NCBI GenBank assembly: GCA_016710985.1
Contig: JADJTX010000018.1
Coordinates: forward strand, 19,572 to 83,571
From: Ignavibacteria bacterium
GTDB lineage: Bacteria > Bacteroidota > Ignavibacteria > Tepidaquicellales > Tepidaquicellaceae
Direction of reading: 5' to 3'
DNA length: 64,000 nucleotides
Shown here: one piece after another, positions 50,517 through 59,731 of the stretch
How the letters are laid out: each line of letters opens with the position of its first letter
How positions within the stretch are numbered: the stretch's first letter is position 1
The notes under the pieces: generated by a model
What the model was told of the DNA's origin: nothing
The model's database searches: none
What the model saw: only the letters and a program-made list of their open reading frames with translations
Made by a program: the position numbers and the translations under genes

Positions 50517-50589
50517 ACCACGAAGTCACGAAGACACTAAGGAAAATGTTTTAAAACTAGAATGCTTTGTGCCTTTGTGTCTTCGTGGT
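50517..50589. repeat. Imperfect palindrome in the intergenic region
   Basis: Left arm ACCACGAAGTCACGAAGACA then CTAAGG; right arm CCTTTGTGTCTTCGTGGT. It is flanked by TTTTAAAACTAGAA / TTCTAGTTTTGAGA and two TCTTCAGAGTCTG copies. Boilerplate intergenic repeat of this kind is common in environmental Bacteroidota. 50417-50715 otherwise holds no gene. Confidence 0.6.
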
Positions 50590-50715
50590 AAAATAATTTT
50601 TCTAGTTTTGAGACAGACTCTTCAGAGTCTGCAGGCTTTTAGCTTTGAAACAGACTCTTCAAAGGGGAGGTGAGGGGGTTTAAAATCGTCAATCGTGACA
50701 AATTTATTATGATCT

Positions 50716-50753
50716 TATGACAAATATCATTAATTCTAATGACTTGAATCATA
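50716..50753 (+). promoter_or_regulatory. Paired Fnr-like boxes upstream of asnA
   Basis: TATGAC-AAAT-ATCATT (50716-50731) and AATGAC-TTGA-ATCATA (50738-50753), centres 22 bp apart. The nearer box ends 45 bp before the ATG. Confidence 0.7.
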
Positions 50754-50797
50754 TCTAATAAAAAAGGTTTTACATAAATTTACAGAAAAAAAAAATT

Positions 50798-51952
50798 ATG
50801 AATACTACAGACATAAATACCATATCAGACAAAAAAGCTGATCTCGCGGGACCGGGCATTGGTTCCTATGAAGAAATCGAAAGAATATTGCCTACGGATT
50901 ATTTATCTCTCATTGACGTGAAAGATACCCAAAAAGCAGTTTATGAAGTCAAACAATTCATAAGTTCAGGGCTATGTAAGGAACTTAATTTAATGATGGT
51001 TGAAGTTCCGCTGATCGTCGATAAAGAAAGCGGAGTCAATGACATGCTCGACAGGGACGGATCAAGGACTCCTGTTTCATTTCATATAAGTAATGACAGA
51101 GGAAAAAATCCTATTGAGGCGCAGGTAGTCCAGGCTGCTACAAAGTGGAAAAGAGTTGCTTTGAAACAGTTCGGTATGAAACCTGAAGAAGGATTATGCA
51201 CAGACATGCGGGCAGTGAGAAAGGATTATTTCCTCGATCATGATCACAGCGCTTATGTAGATCAGTGGGATTGGGAAAAAGTAATAACTGACAAGGACAG
51301 AAATCTTGATTATTTGAAGGATACAGTCAGAAAGATCTGGAAAGTTATTAAGGAGGCAGAAGTTTATGCGCAATATTTGTTCCCGGCGCTTAAGAATTCA
51401 AAGTACCCGAATTTACCGGACGAACTTGTATTCATTCACGCTGAAGAATTACTCGAAAAATACCCTGATCTTCCAAGGAAGCAAAGAGAAACTGCTATAC
51501 TTCAGGAGTATCCTGCTATCTTTATAATAGGATCGGCTGGACTCTTGATGATGGTTTTCCTCATGAAATGAGAGCGGCTGATTATGACGACTGGGTTACA
51601 CAAACGGTATCAGATAAAGGGAACATCACGCACGGAATTAACGGAGATATCCTTGTCTGGAACAGTGTAACAAACAGAAGACATGAACTTTCTTCGATGG
51701 GAATAAGAGTTAATGCTGAAACTCTCAGGACACAACTTGAAATGACAAATCAGCTTGATCTACCTTACAACTCCGTATCACAGCGGTATAATAAACAACG
51801 ATCTTCCTTTAAGTATCGGCGGCGGTATTGGACAGTCAAGAACTCTGATGTATTTGTTAAGAAAAGCTCATCTCGGTGAAGTAAGTGTAACAGTATGGCC
51901 AAAAAGACTTAAAGACATTTGCGCTGCAAAAAATATTTTCGTTCTGGAATAA
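50798..51952 (+). CDS. asnA: Ammonia-dependent asparagine synthetase AsnA (two frameshifts)
   Basis: Makes asparagine from aspartate, ammonia and ATP; class II tRNA-synthetase-like fold. Motifs in order: LMMVEVPLIVDKESGVNDML, ATKWKRVALKQFG, EGLCTDMRAVRKDYF, SAYVDQWDWEKVI, ELLEKYPDLPRKQRE, then after a shift GWTLDDGFPHEMRAADYDDW and GDILVWNSVTNRRHELSSMG, then after a second shift LSIGGGIGQSRT. The first shift (about 51530) lacks a base; the second (about 51770) has an extra A. The restored length is about 384 residues, longer than E. coli AsnA mainly at the N-terminus. Because asparagine synthesis is not oxygen dependent, the Fnr-like boxes upstream are a surprise. Confidence 0.9.
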
Positions 51953-52070
51953 TTATACGGAGTGAAAATTCCTTTCGTGGGCTGTTCAGGATAAGTAAGA
52001 CCCAACCTTTATTATTGAACAGCCCATTTCTTTATTGTGATTTGGAATTTGGAATTTCGGATTTAAAATT

Positions 52071-52336
52071 TCCCACGTCGGAGTCTCCGGTGCTTTTCCG
52101 GGACTCCGATCGCTTAAAATAATCTGTATCTCCCACGTCGGAGTCTCCGGCGCTTTTCCGGGACTCCGACGTTCCCTTTTTGATTTGGAATTTGGAATTT
52201 CGGATTTGGGATTCTAACTCAAAAACTTGCCACGAATTCACACGAATTTCCTCGAACTAAAAGTTTGCATCCCACTTCGGATTATCTAAGAGCGGTATAT
52301 CTTTGCCAGGGTCTCCTGTGCTTTCCGGGACTCCGA
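52071..52336. repeat. REP-like hairpin repeats
   Basis: TCCCACGTCGGAGTCTCCGG through GGGACTCCG occurs at 52071-52108 and 52131-52168, with a degenerate third copy at about 52306-52336. Each folds as CGGAGTC/GACTCCG. They are flanked by two copies of GATTTGGAATTTGGAATTTC (52037 and 52181 areas), and 52352-52384 is a run of AATACCC units. 51953-52434 holds no gene. Confidence 0.75.
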
Positions 52337-52434
52337 GGGGAGATCTTCGCTATTACCCAATACCCAATACCCAATACCCAATACTTTTTCAAATCCCTCC
52401 AAAACCACTTGAATTCCCTACTCAAATGATTATA

Positions 52435-52461
52435 TTAGCACTCTAAGCAACAGAGTGCTAA
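52435..52461 (+). promoter_or_regulatory. CIRCE element (HrcA operator)
   Basis: Exact consensus TTAGCACTC-N9-GAGTGCTAA, 57 bp before groES. The known repressor is HrcA, not encoded in this window. Confidence 0.97.
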
Positions 52462-52518
52462 GCAAATCAAATAAATTTTAACTCACTTATATATAATTAA
52501 CTTAACCAAAAACACAAA

Positions 52519-52803
52519 ATGAAGATTAAACCCTTAAGCGATAGAATTATCGTTAAACCGGCAGAAGCTGAAGAGAAAACAGCTTCGGGAATTATCATTC
52601 CTGACACTGCCAAAGAAAAGCCAATGAAAGGCGAAGTTATCGCAGTTGGTCCGGGAAAAGTAACGGACGACGGAAAATTAGCAAAAATGGAACTCAAAGT
52701 CGGTGATCAGATACTCTATGGTAAATATTCCGGTACAGAGATCACTTACGAAGGTACCGAATACCTTATTATGAGAGAATCAGATGTATACGCTGTAATC
52801 TAA
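52519..52803 (+). CDS. groES: Co-chaperonin GroES
   Basis: 94-residue lid of the GroEL chaperonin. KIKPLSDRIIVKPAEAEEKT, ASGIIIPDTAKEKPMKGEVI and the DQILYGKYSGTEI element are typical; the mobile loop contains the GIII motif that contacts GroEL. Regulated by the CIRCE element upstream. Confidence 0.98.
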   Translation: MKIKPLSDRIIVKPAEAEEKTASGIIIPDTAKEKPMKGEVIAVGPGKVTDDGKLAKMELKVGDQILYGKYSGTEITYEGTEYLIMRESDVYAVI

Positions 52804-52815
52804 ATTTAAAAACTT

Positions 52816-52984
52816 AGCCACGAATTTCACGAATTAGCACGAATTTTAATTTAAGTTATTAAATCAAAATTCTAACTAAAAAGTGAAATGAGTGAACTAA
52901 GAAATAAATTTTAAAACAATAATTGAAAGCCACCGAATTTTAAATCCAGAAAAATAATTCGTGAAAATTCGTGAAATTCGTGGC
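52816..52984. repeat. Inverted CACGAATT repeats between groES and groEL
   Basis: Left: GCCACGAATTTCACGAATTA; right: GAAAATTCGTGAAATTCGTG then GC. The arms are about 120 bp apart and flank a gap of 212 bp between the two chaperonin genes, longer than usual. The repeat may lower groEL read-through or simply be mobile intergenic sequence. Confidence 0.55.
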
Positions 52985-53015
52985 AAAAAATTTTAAACTA
53001 AATCAAAAATCAAAC

Positions 53016-54656
53016 ATGGCATCAAAAATAATAACATTCGACACTGAGGCAAGAGCCGCCTTAAAAAGAGGTGTTGATACACTTGCTAATGCAGTGAAAG
53101 TTACATTGGGTCCAAAAGGACGCAATGTAGTAATCGACAAGAAGTTCGGGGCTCCGACTATTACAAAAGACGGCGTGACCGTCGCTAAAGAAATAGAAAT
53201 TGAAGATCCGGTGGAAAATATGGGCGCGCAGATGGTAAAAGAAGTTGCTTCAAAGACATCAGACGTTGCAGGTGACGGTACAACTACCGCAACTGTCCTC
53301 GCACAGGCTATCTACAGAGAAGGTCTGAAACACGTCACATCAGGTGCTAACCCGATGGATTTAAAAAGAGGTATTGATAAAGCTGTAACTGAATTAGTAA
53401 AAGGATTAAAAGACATTTCGTCACCTATTAAAGAGAATAAAGAGATCGCACAGGTCGGATCTATCTCAGCTAACAACGACAAGTATATCGGTGACCTCAT
53501 TGCGCAGGCAATGGATAAAGTCGGTAAAGACGGCGTTATTACAGTGGAAGAAGCTAAAGGCACCGAGACTACTGTTGATGTGGTCGAAGGCATGCAGTTC
53601 GACAGAGGTTACTTATCACCTTACTTCGTGACCAATGCAGAATCAATGGAAACAGAATTAGAAGATCCTTATATCTTAATCTACGACAAGAAGATATCAA
53701 CAATGAAAGACCTTCTTCCAATACTTGAAAAATCAGCTCAGTCAGGAAGAGCAATGCTTATCATTGCTGAAGACATCGAAGGTGAAGCTCTTGCAACATT
53801 AGTTGTAAATAAATTAAGAGGTACGCTTAAGATCTGCGCAGTGAAAGCTCCGGGATTCGGTGACAGAAGAAAAGCTATGCTTGAAGATATTGCGATCCTT
53901 ACTAAAGGAACAGTTATCTCAGAAGAGCAAGGATACAAACTTGAGAACGCAACGTTAGCATATTTAGGAACAGCAAAAAGAGTCGTCATCGACAAAGACA
54001 ATACAACAATCGTCGAAGGCGCAGGAGCTCCTGAAGATATTAAGAAAAGAGTTAACGAAATAAAAGGACAGATGGACAAGACAACTTCTGACTATGATAA
54101 AGAAAAATTACAGGAGAGACTGGCAAAGTTATCAGGTGGTGTTGCAGTATTGAAGATCGGCGCATCGACAGAGATAGAGATGAAAGAAAAGAAAGCAAGA
54201 GTTGAAGATGCATTACACGCTACAAGAGCAGCAGTTGAAGAAGGAATCGTTCCGGGTGGCGGAGTCGCTCTGTTAAGAGTAGCTTCAAAGCTTGACGGAT
54301 TAAAAGATGATAATCACGACATTGTGACCGGTATAAGCATCATAAAGAAAGCGATTGAAGAGCCGATCAGACAGATCGTGAACAATGCAGGACTCGAAGG
54401 TTCAGTAGTGATCAACAAAGTAAAAGAAGGAAAAGGAAACTTCGGATTCAATGCAGCGACTGAAGTATATGAAGACCTGGTGAAAGCCGGTGTTATCGAT
54501 CCGACCAAAGTAACAAGAATCGCGCTTGAGAATGCAGCGTCAGTTGCAGGATTACTTCTGATGACCGAAGCATGTATCGTTGAGAAACCGGAAAAGGAAA
54601 AGATGCCGATGATGCCTCCGGGCGGTGGTATGGGTGATATGGGCGGAATGTATTAA
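53016..54656 (+). CDS. groEL: Chaperonin GroEL
   Basis: 60-kDa ATP-dependent chaperonin, 546 residues from the ATG at 53016 (MASKIITFDTEARAAL); the longer frame from 52971 runs through the repeat and is not likely used. Signatures: VTLGPKGRNVVIDKKFGAPT, AGDGTTTATVLAQAI, the classic ALHATRAAVEEGIVPGGGVA and the Gly/Met-rich tail GGGMGDMGGMY. All ATP-site residues appear intact. Confidence 0.98.
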   Translation: MASKIITFDTEARAALKRGVDTLANAVKVTLGPKGRNVVIDKKFGAPTITKDGVTVAKEIEIEDPVENMGAQMVKEVASKTSDVAGDGTTTATVLAQAIYREGLKHVTSGANPMDLKRGIDKAVTELVKGLKDISSPIKENKEIAQVGSISANNDKYIGDLIAQAMDKVGKDGVITVEEAKGTETTVDVVEGMQFDRGYLSPYFVTNAESMETELEDPYILIYDKKISTMKDLLPILEKSAQSGRAMLIIAEDIEGEALATLVVNKLRGTLKICAVKAPGFGDRRKAMLEDIAILTKGTVISEEQGYKLENATLAYLGTAKRVVIDKDNTTIVEGAGAPEDIKKRVNEIKGQMDKTTSDYDKEKLQERLAKLSGGVAVLKIGASTEIEMKEKKARVEDALHATRAAVEEGIVPGGGVALLRVASKLDGLKDDNHDIVTGISIIKKAIEEPIRQIVNNAGLEGSVVINKVKEGKGNFGFNAATEVYEDLVKAGVIDPTKVTRIALENAASVAGLLLMTEACIVEKPEKEKMPMMPPGGGMGDMGGMY

Positions 54657-54800
54657 GAGCCGCGAGACGTAAGACGCTAGACGCGAGACGGTGAAACGTC
54701 AGAGGTCAAATGTCAGACGTCAGACGATGAAATTTGTTTGTCATCCTGAGCGAAGCGAAGGATCCAATCAGCAATCGTAAATCGAAGATCTAAAACAACA

Positions 54801-54837
54801 AAACCTTCCTGGTGAAAGCTTGGAAGGTTTTTTTTTA
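54801..54837 (+). terminator. Intrinsic terminator after groEL
   Basis: AAACCTTCC / GGAAGGTTT hairpin followed by TTTTTTTTATTT. The segment before it contains GTCATCCTGAGCGAAGCGAA then GGATCC (54740-54765), a widespread intergenic repeat, and degenerate AGACG repeats (54662-54725). Confidence 0.9.
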
Positions 54838-54858
54838 TTTACACTATGTGCTTCCCTC

Positions 54859-54965
54859 ATTTAACATTTAACATTTAACATTGAACATTGAACATTGAAC
54901 ATTGAACATTGAACATTGAACACTGAACATTGAACATTGAACACTGAACATTGAACATTGAACAT
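54859..54965. repeat. 7-bp minisatellite
   Basis: About 15 tandem copies of AACATTG (variants AACATTT, AACACTG) directly upstream of the DUF2442 gene. Its edge is 20 bp from the ATG, so copy-number change could alter the promoter or leader. Confidence 0.9.
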
Positions 54966-54984
54966 AAAACCATTAGATTAAAGA

Positions 54985-55248
54985 ATGAATGAAGTAATAG
55001 AAATTAAAGTACTCGACATGTATAATATTTGGCTGAAATTCAAAGACGGAACTGAAGCTGTAATTGATTTAAAACCATTTATCGGTCAGGGCTTTACAAA
55101 AGAGTTACTTGAAGAAGAAAACTTTAAAAGAGTTTCCATTGAACCGGGCGGAGGTCTTGCCTGGTATAATGGATATGATTTTTGTCCCAACTATTTGAAG
55201 CAGCTGAGCTTCGATAAAGCAAATTGCATAGCGTTTAAGAAACGCTGA
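54985..55248 (+). CDS. DUF2442-domain protein
   Basis: 87 residues: VLDMYNIWLKFKDGTEAVID, GQGFTKELLEEENFKRVSIE and GGLAWYNGYDFCPNYLK match DUF2442. These small proteins often sit with DUF4160 or toxin-antitoxin partners; the partner is absent here. Partial copies of its 3' half occur at 60380-60512 and near 62670-62715. Confidence 0.8.
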   Translation: MNEVIEIKVLDMYNIWLKFKDGTEAVIDLKPFIGQGFTKELLEEENFKRVSIEPGGGLAWYNGYDFCPNYLKQLSFDKANCIAFKKR

Positions 55249-55290
55249 TAATTAATCCTGAATATTCAACCTTTAATCTTGAATCCATTT

Positions 55291-55388
55291 GTCATCCCCG
55301 CGTGCTTTTGGCGGGGATCCAATCAGCAAACGTCAATCAATAGAACTAAAATTAAAAACCTTCCTTGTGAAAGCTCGGGAGGTTTTTA
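55291..55388 (+). repeat. Intergenic repeat and terminator after DUF2442
   Basis: GTCATCCCCGCGTGCTTTTG then GCGGGGATCCAATCAGC (55291-55326), followed by a terminator hairpin AAAACCTTCC/GGGAGGTTTTT (55354-55388). The first part recurs at 58418-58453 and 60563-60598, and the whole block occurs inverted at 59966-60026. The following AT-rich block to 55500 recurs at 60650-60760. 55249-55579 has no gene; a TTGTTG...CAACAA palindrome sits at 55506-55540. Confidence 0.75.
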
Positions 55389-55579
55389 CATTTTACTTTG
55401 CACGCAATAATTAATAATGTTATTTTATAAAAGATAATTAGAGATAACAAATAATCCGAAAGAATAAAATTGTCCATTTCAATCCCCTTTTATAAAATAG
55501 ATATCTTGTTGCTGGCCACAGCTAAAGTCAACAACGGAGAATCACTTTATCCTTCAAATCAAAAACTAAGCAAATAATT

Positions 55580-56161
55580 ATGGACGAGAAAATTGATTTA
55601 TCCCAAAATTCAATTGAATATACCTATAAAGAATATGTTCGCTTGAGCGAACGGTGCGCTTCTTATGTGGAGAGTTCATTCGCTGACATAAAATTATACG
55701 CGGCTATCGGAACAATTCTTACCTGGGGACCGATCAGTGATAAATTCTTTAGTAACGATCCGAGAATTCTCTTTACAGGTTTTGTAGCAATTTATACAGT
55801 AATAACCGTTCTTACAATTTATAATATAATTAAACAGTCGTTAGTCGTTTATTACCTGCAAACTTTGCCATTATATGAAGATGAAATCCAAAAGAAACTG
55901 GGGACCGGAAAAAAGATTTTCAATTGGTCTGAGACTTATCTGAAATGGAGAAAAGAAAAAGTAATTAAGATCTATTTACATCTTGTTCCGATCACTTTTC
56001 TTATTCTTATTGTTTTTCCTGTAACTATGATGTTGAATGTTCCGGGTGCAACAGCGTATGCTATTGCCTATGCCGGAGTCGCACTTCTGTTTTCAGCTAT
56101 TACAATCAGCGCAATGAAAATAATTTATGAAGGTATTTTTGCGAAGAAGCGGAAGGAATAA
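55580..56161 (+). CDS. Membrane protein of unknown function
   Basis: 193 residues, intact. Membrane segments near 72-95, 140-158 and 160-180, with a charged, Tyr-rich N-terminus (YTYKEYVRLSERCASYVESS) and a basic end FAKKRKE. No family recognised. It may form a pair with the lipoprotein gene 31 bp downstream. Confidence 0.65.
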   Translation: MDEKIDLSQNSIEYTYKEYVRLSERCASYVESSFADIKLYAAIGTILTWGPISDKFFSNDPRILFTGFVAIYTVITVLTIYNIIKQSLVVYYLQTLPLYEDEIQKKLGTGKKIFNWSETYLKWRKEKVIKIYLHLVPITFLILIVFPVTMMLNVPGATAYAIAYAGVALLFSAITISAMKIIYEGIFAKKRKE

Positions 56162-56192
56162 AATTTCACTGTAATCAATTAACCCAACACAT

Positions 56193-57425
56193 ATGAAAAT
56201 ACTATTAAGAATACCAACACTTATTGTTATACTATGTTTATCTGTTATTAATTACTCGTGCGAAAGCGACAACCCCGTTGCACCGGTTGCAAACACTGTC
56301 AACGGAAAGGTCTATTCAGTTTCAAAGGCAACATTAGGCAACCTCAGTGTCACGATACAGAATAAATCAACCACAACTTCTTCCGACGGAAGCTTCTCAC
56401 TGAATAACATTGTATTTCCCTATGATGTAGTGATTGCCGATGAAACCGGAGAATTCAAAACTCTTTACAGAAGTTTGAACACTTCGAGTCCCGAACTCAT
56501 AATGTCCTTCATCGACCGTGCTAAGATCTTACCTCTGGAAATAACTATTCCGGACAGTATCTTTTATAAACAATTATCCATCCTCATTATTTTTTCCGAT
56601 GGTAAAAATATCAACGACTACAGATACATCAAACGCCAGGTTGTTCCGTCGCGCATAGGTTTCGGATTGGGATCTAATACGCCTGAATTTTCCGGTAAAT
56701 TATATCTTCTTACTTTTAAACATGATAACGAGGGAAGGATTCTTTCATATGAAAATTTTGGCGTAAGTGATGACATTGATATCTTTAACATGTATTATAC
56801 CTTTACCGCCGAACAAATATCATTTAATCCAGCAGAACTTGATGTACCCGTTACTATAAACTCAACTGCCAATACTAATTTTGCTTTCTGTAAACACTAT
56901 ATTGGTTTTTCAAAAGAAAAGATCTATAACGGAGTGTTTGAAACCATTCAGACATTTGTTCCCGGTCAGCTTAGTGTAAGAATTCCCGCAGATCTCCCCG
57001 TACAATCTTATAATTTTCTTGATTCATATTCAAACTCGGCAACGGGCGGCGGTACTGAACAATACTTACTGGATCCCGCCGGACAGAATACTTTTACAGT
57101 AAAGGATAATCCTTCTTTATTAACACCTGTCCAGAACGCAACTGTAACCGACACTACAAATTTTACTACACCTGGTGACGGAACGGGAATTTACAATATC
57201 GTTTTTTATGACAGCACATCATATACATCGGTGTTTCAGTCACAGACCTCAATTAAATTCAGTGATGTAAAAAGCCTTATCCAGCTCAATGGTTCTTCAA
57301 ATCAAATAGGCTGGTATGTTTCTAAATTAGGAGAGATAACTTCACCCGATAATTTCATCGATGAATATTTCAGAAAACAATCATCTTTTAAAACCGGCTC
57401 CGTTCTTGGGATCTTTAATTATTAA
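56193..57425 (+). CDS. Lipoprotein with carboxypeptidase-regulatory-like domain
   Basis: 410 residues. Lipoprotein signal with Cys23 (VINYSCESDN). Residues about 33-100 (NTVNGKVYSVSKATLGNLSV, TTSSDGSFSLNNI) match the carboxypeptidase regulatory-like Ig fold; the rest is unrecognised beta-rich sequence. Likely anchored in the outer membrane. Function unknown. Confidence 0.65.
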   Translation: MKILLRIPTLIVILCLSVINYSCESDNPVAPVANTVNGKVYSVSKATLGNLSVTIQNKSTTTSSDGSFSLNNIVFPYDVVIADETGEFKTLYRSLNTSSPELIMSFIDRAKILPLEITIPDSIFYKQLSILIIFSDGKNINDYRYIKRQVVPSRIGFGLGSNTPEFSGKLYLLTFKHDNEGRILSYENFGVSDDIDIFNMYYTFTAEQISFNPAELDVPVTINSTANTNFAFCKHYIGFSKEKIYNGVFETIQTFVPGQLSVRIPADLPVQSYNFLDSYSNSATGGGTEQYLLDPAGQNTFTVKDNPSLLTPVQNATVTDTTNFTTPGDGTGIYNIVFYDSTSYTSVFQSQTSIKFSDVKSLIQLNGSSNQIGWYVSKLGEITSPDNFIDEYFRKQSSFKTGSVLGIFNY

Positions 57426-57663
57426 GAAGACATGGGGTATGATCGTTTATACTTTGCAGGAGATAGATACTATACTTCCCGCAGGAAGAAAATCCTGACG
57501 GCACTAAAATTTTTTTTCTTTGAAGAAAATCAAACTTTCAACAAGGCTTGAAGCCCGGGTACTTTATTTCCAGAACATTCATCACCTTTGATTAAGGCAA
57601 TAATAATACGTAATTTTACATTCGTAATACGTAATTTGCAATTTGTAATTTTTAATTTGAATA

Positions 57664-58113
57664 ATGCACTCCCCCATCGAAAATATCAGCGACATTTCAA
57701 GAGCCATTCAGCTTGCATTGGGTCCGGTCTTTTTACTAACCGGAATAGCAGGTATGCTGAATGTTATGTCCGGTCGTCTTTCAAGGATCATTGACAGAGG
57801 AAGAGCACTTACTGAAGGAAAAGATCTGATTGTAAAACTCGGAATGGAAAGGGTCGAAGAAGAATTGAAATCACTTGAGCGAAGGAGACATTTAACCAGT
57901 CAGGCAATTACCATGTGTACAATCTCAGCTCTTTTAGTTTGCCTGGTCGTTGCATCTCTCTTCATTGAAGGAATGTTTCAGGTTCCATTAGACTGGGCAA
58001 TAGGTATTCTATTTACATTTGCAACCATCGCTCTTATTATAGGACTGGTCTTCTTTTTAGGCGAGGTTCACATGTCCGCACGAGTTATCCGCATGCGCCA
58101 TTCTAAGAGTTAA
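57664..58113 (+). CDS. DUF2721-family membrane protein
   Basis: 149 residues: SRAIQLALGPVFLLTGIAGM, then VMSGRLSRIIDRGRAL (the family signature), a coiled charged stretch with ERRRHLTSQAITMC, and two C-terminal helices (about 85-130). Inner-membrane protein of unknown role. Start chosen at MHSPIENISDISRAI. The upstream gap 57426-57663 holds repeated AATACGTAATTT text. Confidence 0.8.
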   Translation: MHSPIENISDISRAIQLALGPVFLLTGIAGMLNVMSGRLSRIIDRGRALTEGKDLIVKLGMERVEEELKSLERRRHLTSQAITMCTISALLVCLVVASLFIEGMFQVPLDWAIGILFTFATIALIIGLVFFLGEVHMSARVIRMRHSKS

Positions 58114-58188
58114 TGATTATAAATCCAACAGCTCCTTGAAGAAAATCCTTTCTTCTCTACTCAGAATATTCGAGCGGTATCCCCCACC

Positions 58189-58520
58189 CATGTTGATGTT
58201 CCGCGCGCAGTGAGGTCACCAACATGCGGAGACACTGAAGAATGGAAGTTTCATCAGATTAAACAGATTATCAAATCAACAAACCTAAATAAAAGGTCAA
58301 AAATCAAAATAACCTGTCGTGTGATTGTATACGGCAGGTTATTTAATGAGCAATTTCAAATGTCAAATTACAAATGACAAATGATTTTGATTGAATATAA
58401 TAAGTAAAAATAATTATGTCATCCCCGCGTGCTTTTGGCGGGGATCCAATCACGAATCGTAAATCAAAGATCTAAAATCAAAATAACCTGTCGTGTGAAT
58501 ATGTGCGACAGGTTTTTTAT
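58189..58520. repeat. Composite intergenic repeat: palindrome and two terminator hairpins
   Basis: 58189-58226 is CATGTTGATGTT...GGTCACCAACATG, palindromic. 58309-58344 and 58483-58520 are AACCTGTCGT...ACGGCAGGTT-type hairpins, the second with a T run. 58418-58453 is the GTCATCCCCGCG repeat. The order palindrome, CTGCCG-type terminator, then TTTGTAGAAAAATTAAAGTA recurs at 59085 and 63586. No gene in 58114-58599. Confidence 0.75.
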
Positions 58521-58599
58521 TTATGCTTTGTAGAAAAATTAAAGTATTAGTATTTTAAATTTAAAATAAAAATGTTTATAAATCTATCAAAATAAAACT

Positions 58600-58823
58600 A
58601 TGAAACTTCAAAAGAACATTAAAGCTGTCATTGTGAACGGTGATGAAAGGGGCTTTGTAGCTGAATGTCTGAAATACCTGTGGTTACACAAGGTCAGACT
58701 TTGGATGAAGTTACAAATAATCTGAAAGAAGCTGTTGAACTTTTCCTTGACGGTGAGGACCCGAAAGAATTCGGTTTGGATGAAAAACCAAATCTAATGG
58801 TAACGTTTGAGCTTGTACCCTGA
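58600..58823 (+). CDS. hicB: HicB-like antitoxin (one frameshift)
   Basis: Antitoxin of a HicBA pair. MKLQKNIKAVIVNGDERGFV and AEC, then after adding one C at about 58670, PEIPVVTQGQTLDEVTNNLK and AVELFLDGEDPK, the HicB partial RNase-H fold; 74 residues. It ends 2 bp before hicA. If the shift were real the toxin would lack its antitoxin, so sequence error is more likely. Confidence 0.78.
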
Positions 58824-58825
58824 AT

Positions 58826-59065
58826 ATGCCTAAATTAAAAAAGCTTTCAGGAAAAGAGGTGATTTCAATTCTGAATCAATTTGGATTTGAGGTTATAAAT
58901 CAGAGAGGAAGCCACATCAAACTTCGGAGAATCAAAGATAATCTGAAACAAACTTTACTTATTCCAAACCACAAAGAAATTGATACTGGCACATTAAGAG
59001 CTATTGTAAGGCAAGCCGGGAGATATATTTCAATTGAAGAAATACACAAACATTTTTATTCATAA
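58826..59065 (+). CDS. hicA: HicA-like mRNA interferase toxin
   Basis: 79 residues with a double-stranded-RNA-binding-like fold: KLSGKEVISILNQFGFEVIN and the catalytic-His motif QRGSHIKLRR, then LLIPNHKEIDTGTLRAIVRQ. It cleaves mRNA in the absence of HicB. The antitoxin-first order here is the less common one but known. Confidence 0.9.
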   Translation: MPKLKKLSGKEVISILNQFGFEVINQRGSHIKLRRIKDNLKQTLLIPNHKEIDTGTLRAIVRQAGRYISIEEIHKHFYS

Positions 59066-59084
59066 CAACTGATTTTTCCCCGCC

Positions 59085-59183
59085 CATGTTGGTGTTCCGA
59101 GCGCAGAGAGGTCACCAACATGCGAAGGCATGTGAATGATCATTAAACCTGCCGGATGGAAGATTGTACGGCAGGTTTTTTAT
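59085..59183 (+). repeat. Composite repeat: palindrome plus terminator
   Basis: CATGTTGGTGTTCC ... GGTCACCAACATG (59085-59122) followed by AAACCTGCCG/CGGCAGGTTT and TTTTTATATA (59145-59183), ending the hicBA transcript. Nearly the same block occurs at 63586-63686. Confidence 0.85.
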
Positions 59184-59260
59184 ATATATAAAATTCATTT
59201 TATTGTAGAATTGAAATTTGTATTTTAAATACGGCTAAATAATTGAAAGGATAGATTATT

Positions 59261-59715
59261 ATGATAAAATCAAGAATATATATTGATACTTCAGTTATTG
59301 GAGGTTGCTTTGATGAAGAATTCAAAGAATGGTCAAACAAATTGTTTGAAGAGTTCAAATCCGAATTAAAATAGCAATAATTTCAGATATTACTTTAGAC
59401 GAATTGAATTTGGCAAGAGATGAGGTGAAGAATCAAATCAATTTAATTCCGGAGTCATTTAAAGAATACATTCTTAATGATGAGGAAACCGAAGAACTTG
59501 CTTCTCAATACATAAAGGAAAAAGTCGTAAGCAAAAAATTTTATGAAGATGCCTTGCATATAGCTATTGCAACAGTTAACAAAATTGATGTATTGGTCAG
59601 CTGGAATTTCAGGCATATTGTAAATCTTGATAAAATCAGAATGTATAATGCTGTAAATTTGAAGAACGGTTATTCATTAATTGAAATCAGGAACCCGAGA
59701 GAAATCCTTCTCTGA
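59261..59715 (+). CDS. PIN-domain ribonuclease toxin (one frameshift)
   Basis: VapC-like toxin, 151 residues once AAAA at about 59368 is extended by one base. MIKSRIYIDTSVIGGCFDEE carries the first Asp; later SDITLDELNLARDE, FYEDALHIAIATVNKIDVLV and SWNFRHIVN complete the acidic PIN site. A small gene follows 16 bp on. In this subfamily the toxin gene usually precedes the antitoxin. Confidence 0.82.
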
Positions 59716-59731
59716 ATTTTAAAAAAGTAAT

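Noticed and set aside
55506..55540. Insertion-sequence ends at TTGTTG...CAACAA
   Set aside because: No transposase frame or target-site duplication is seen; it fits the small palindrome families of this region.
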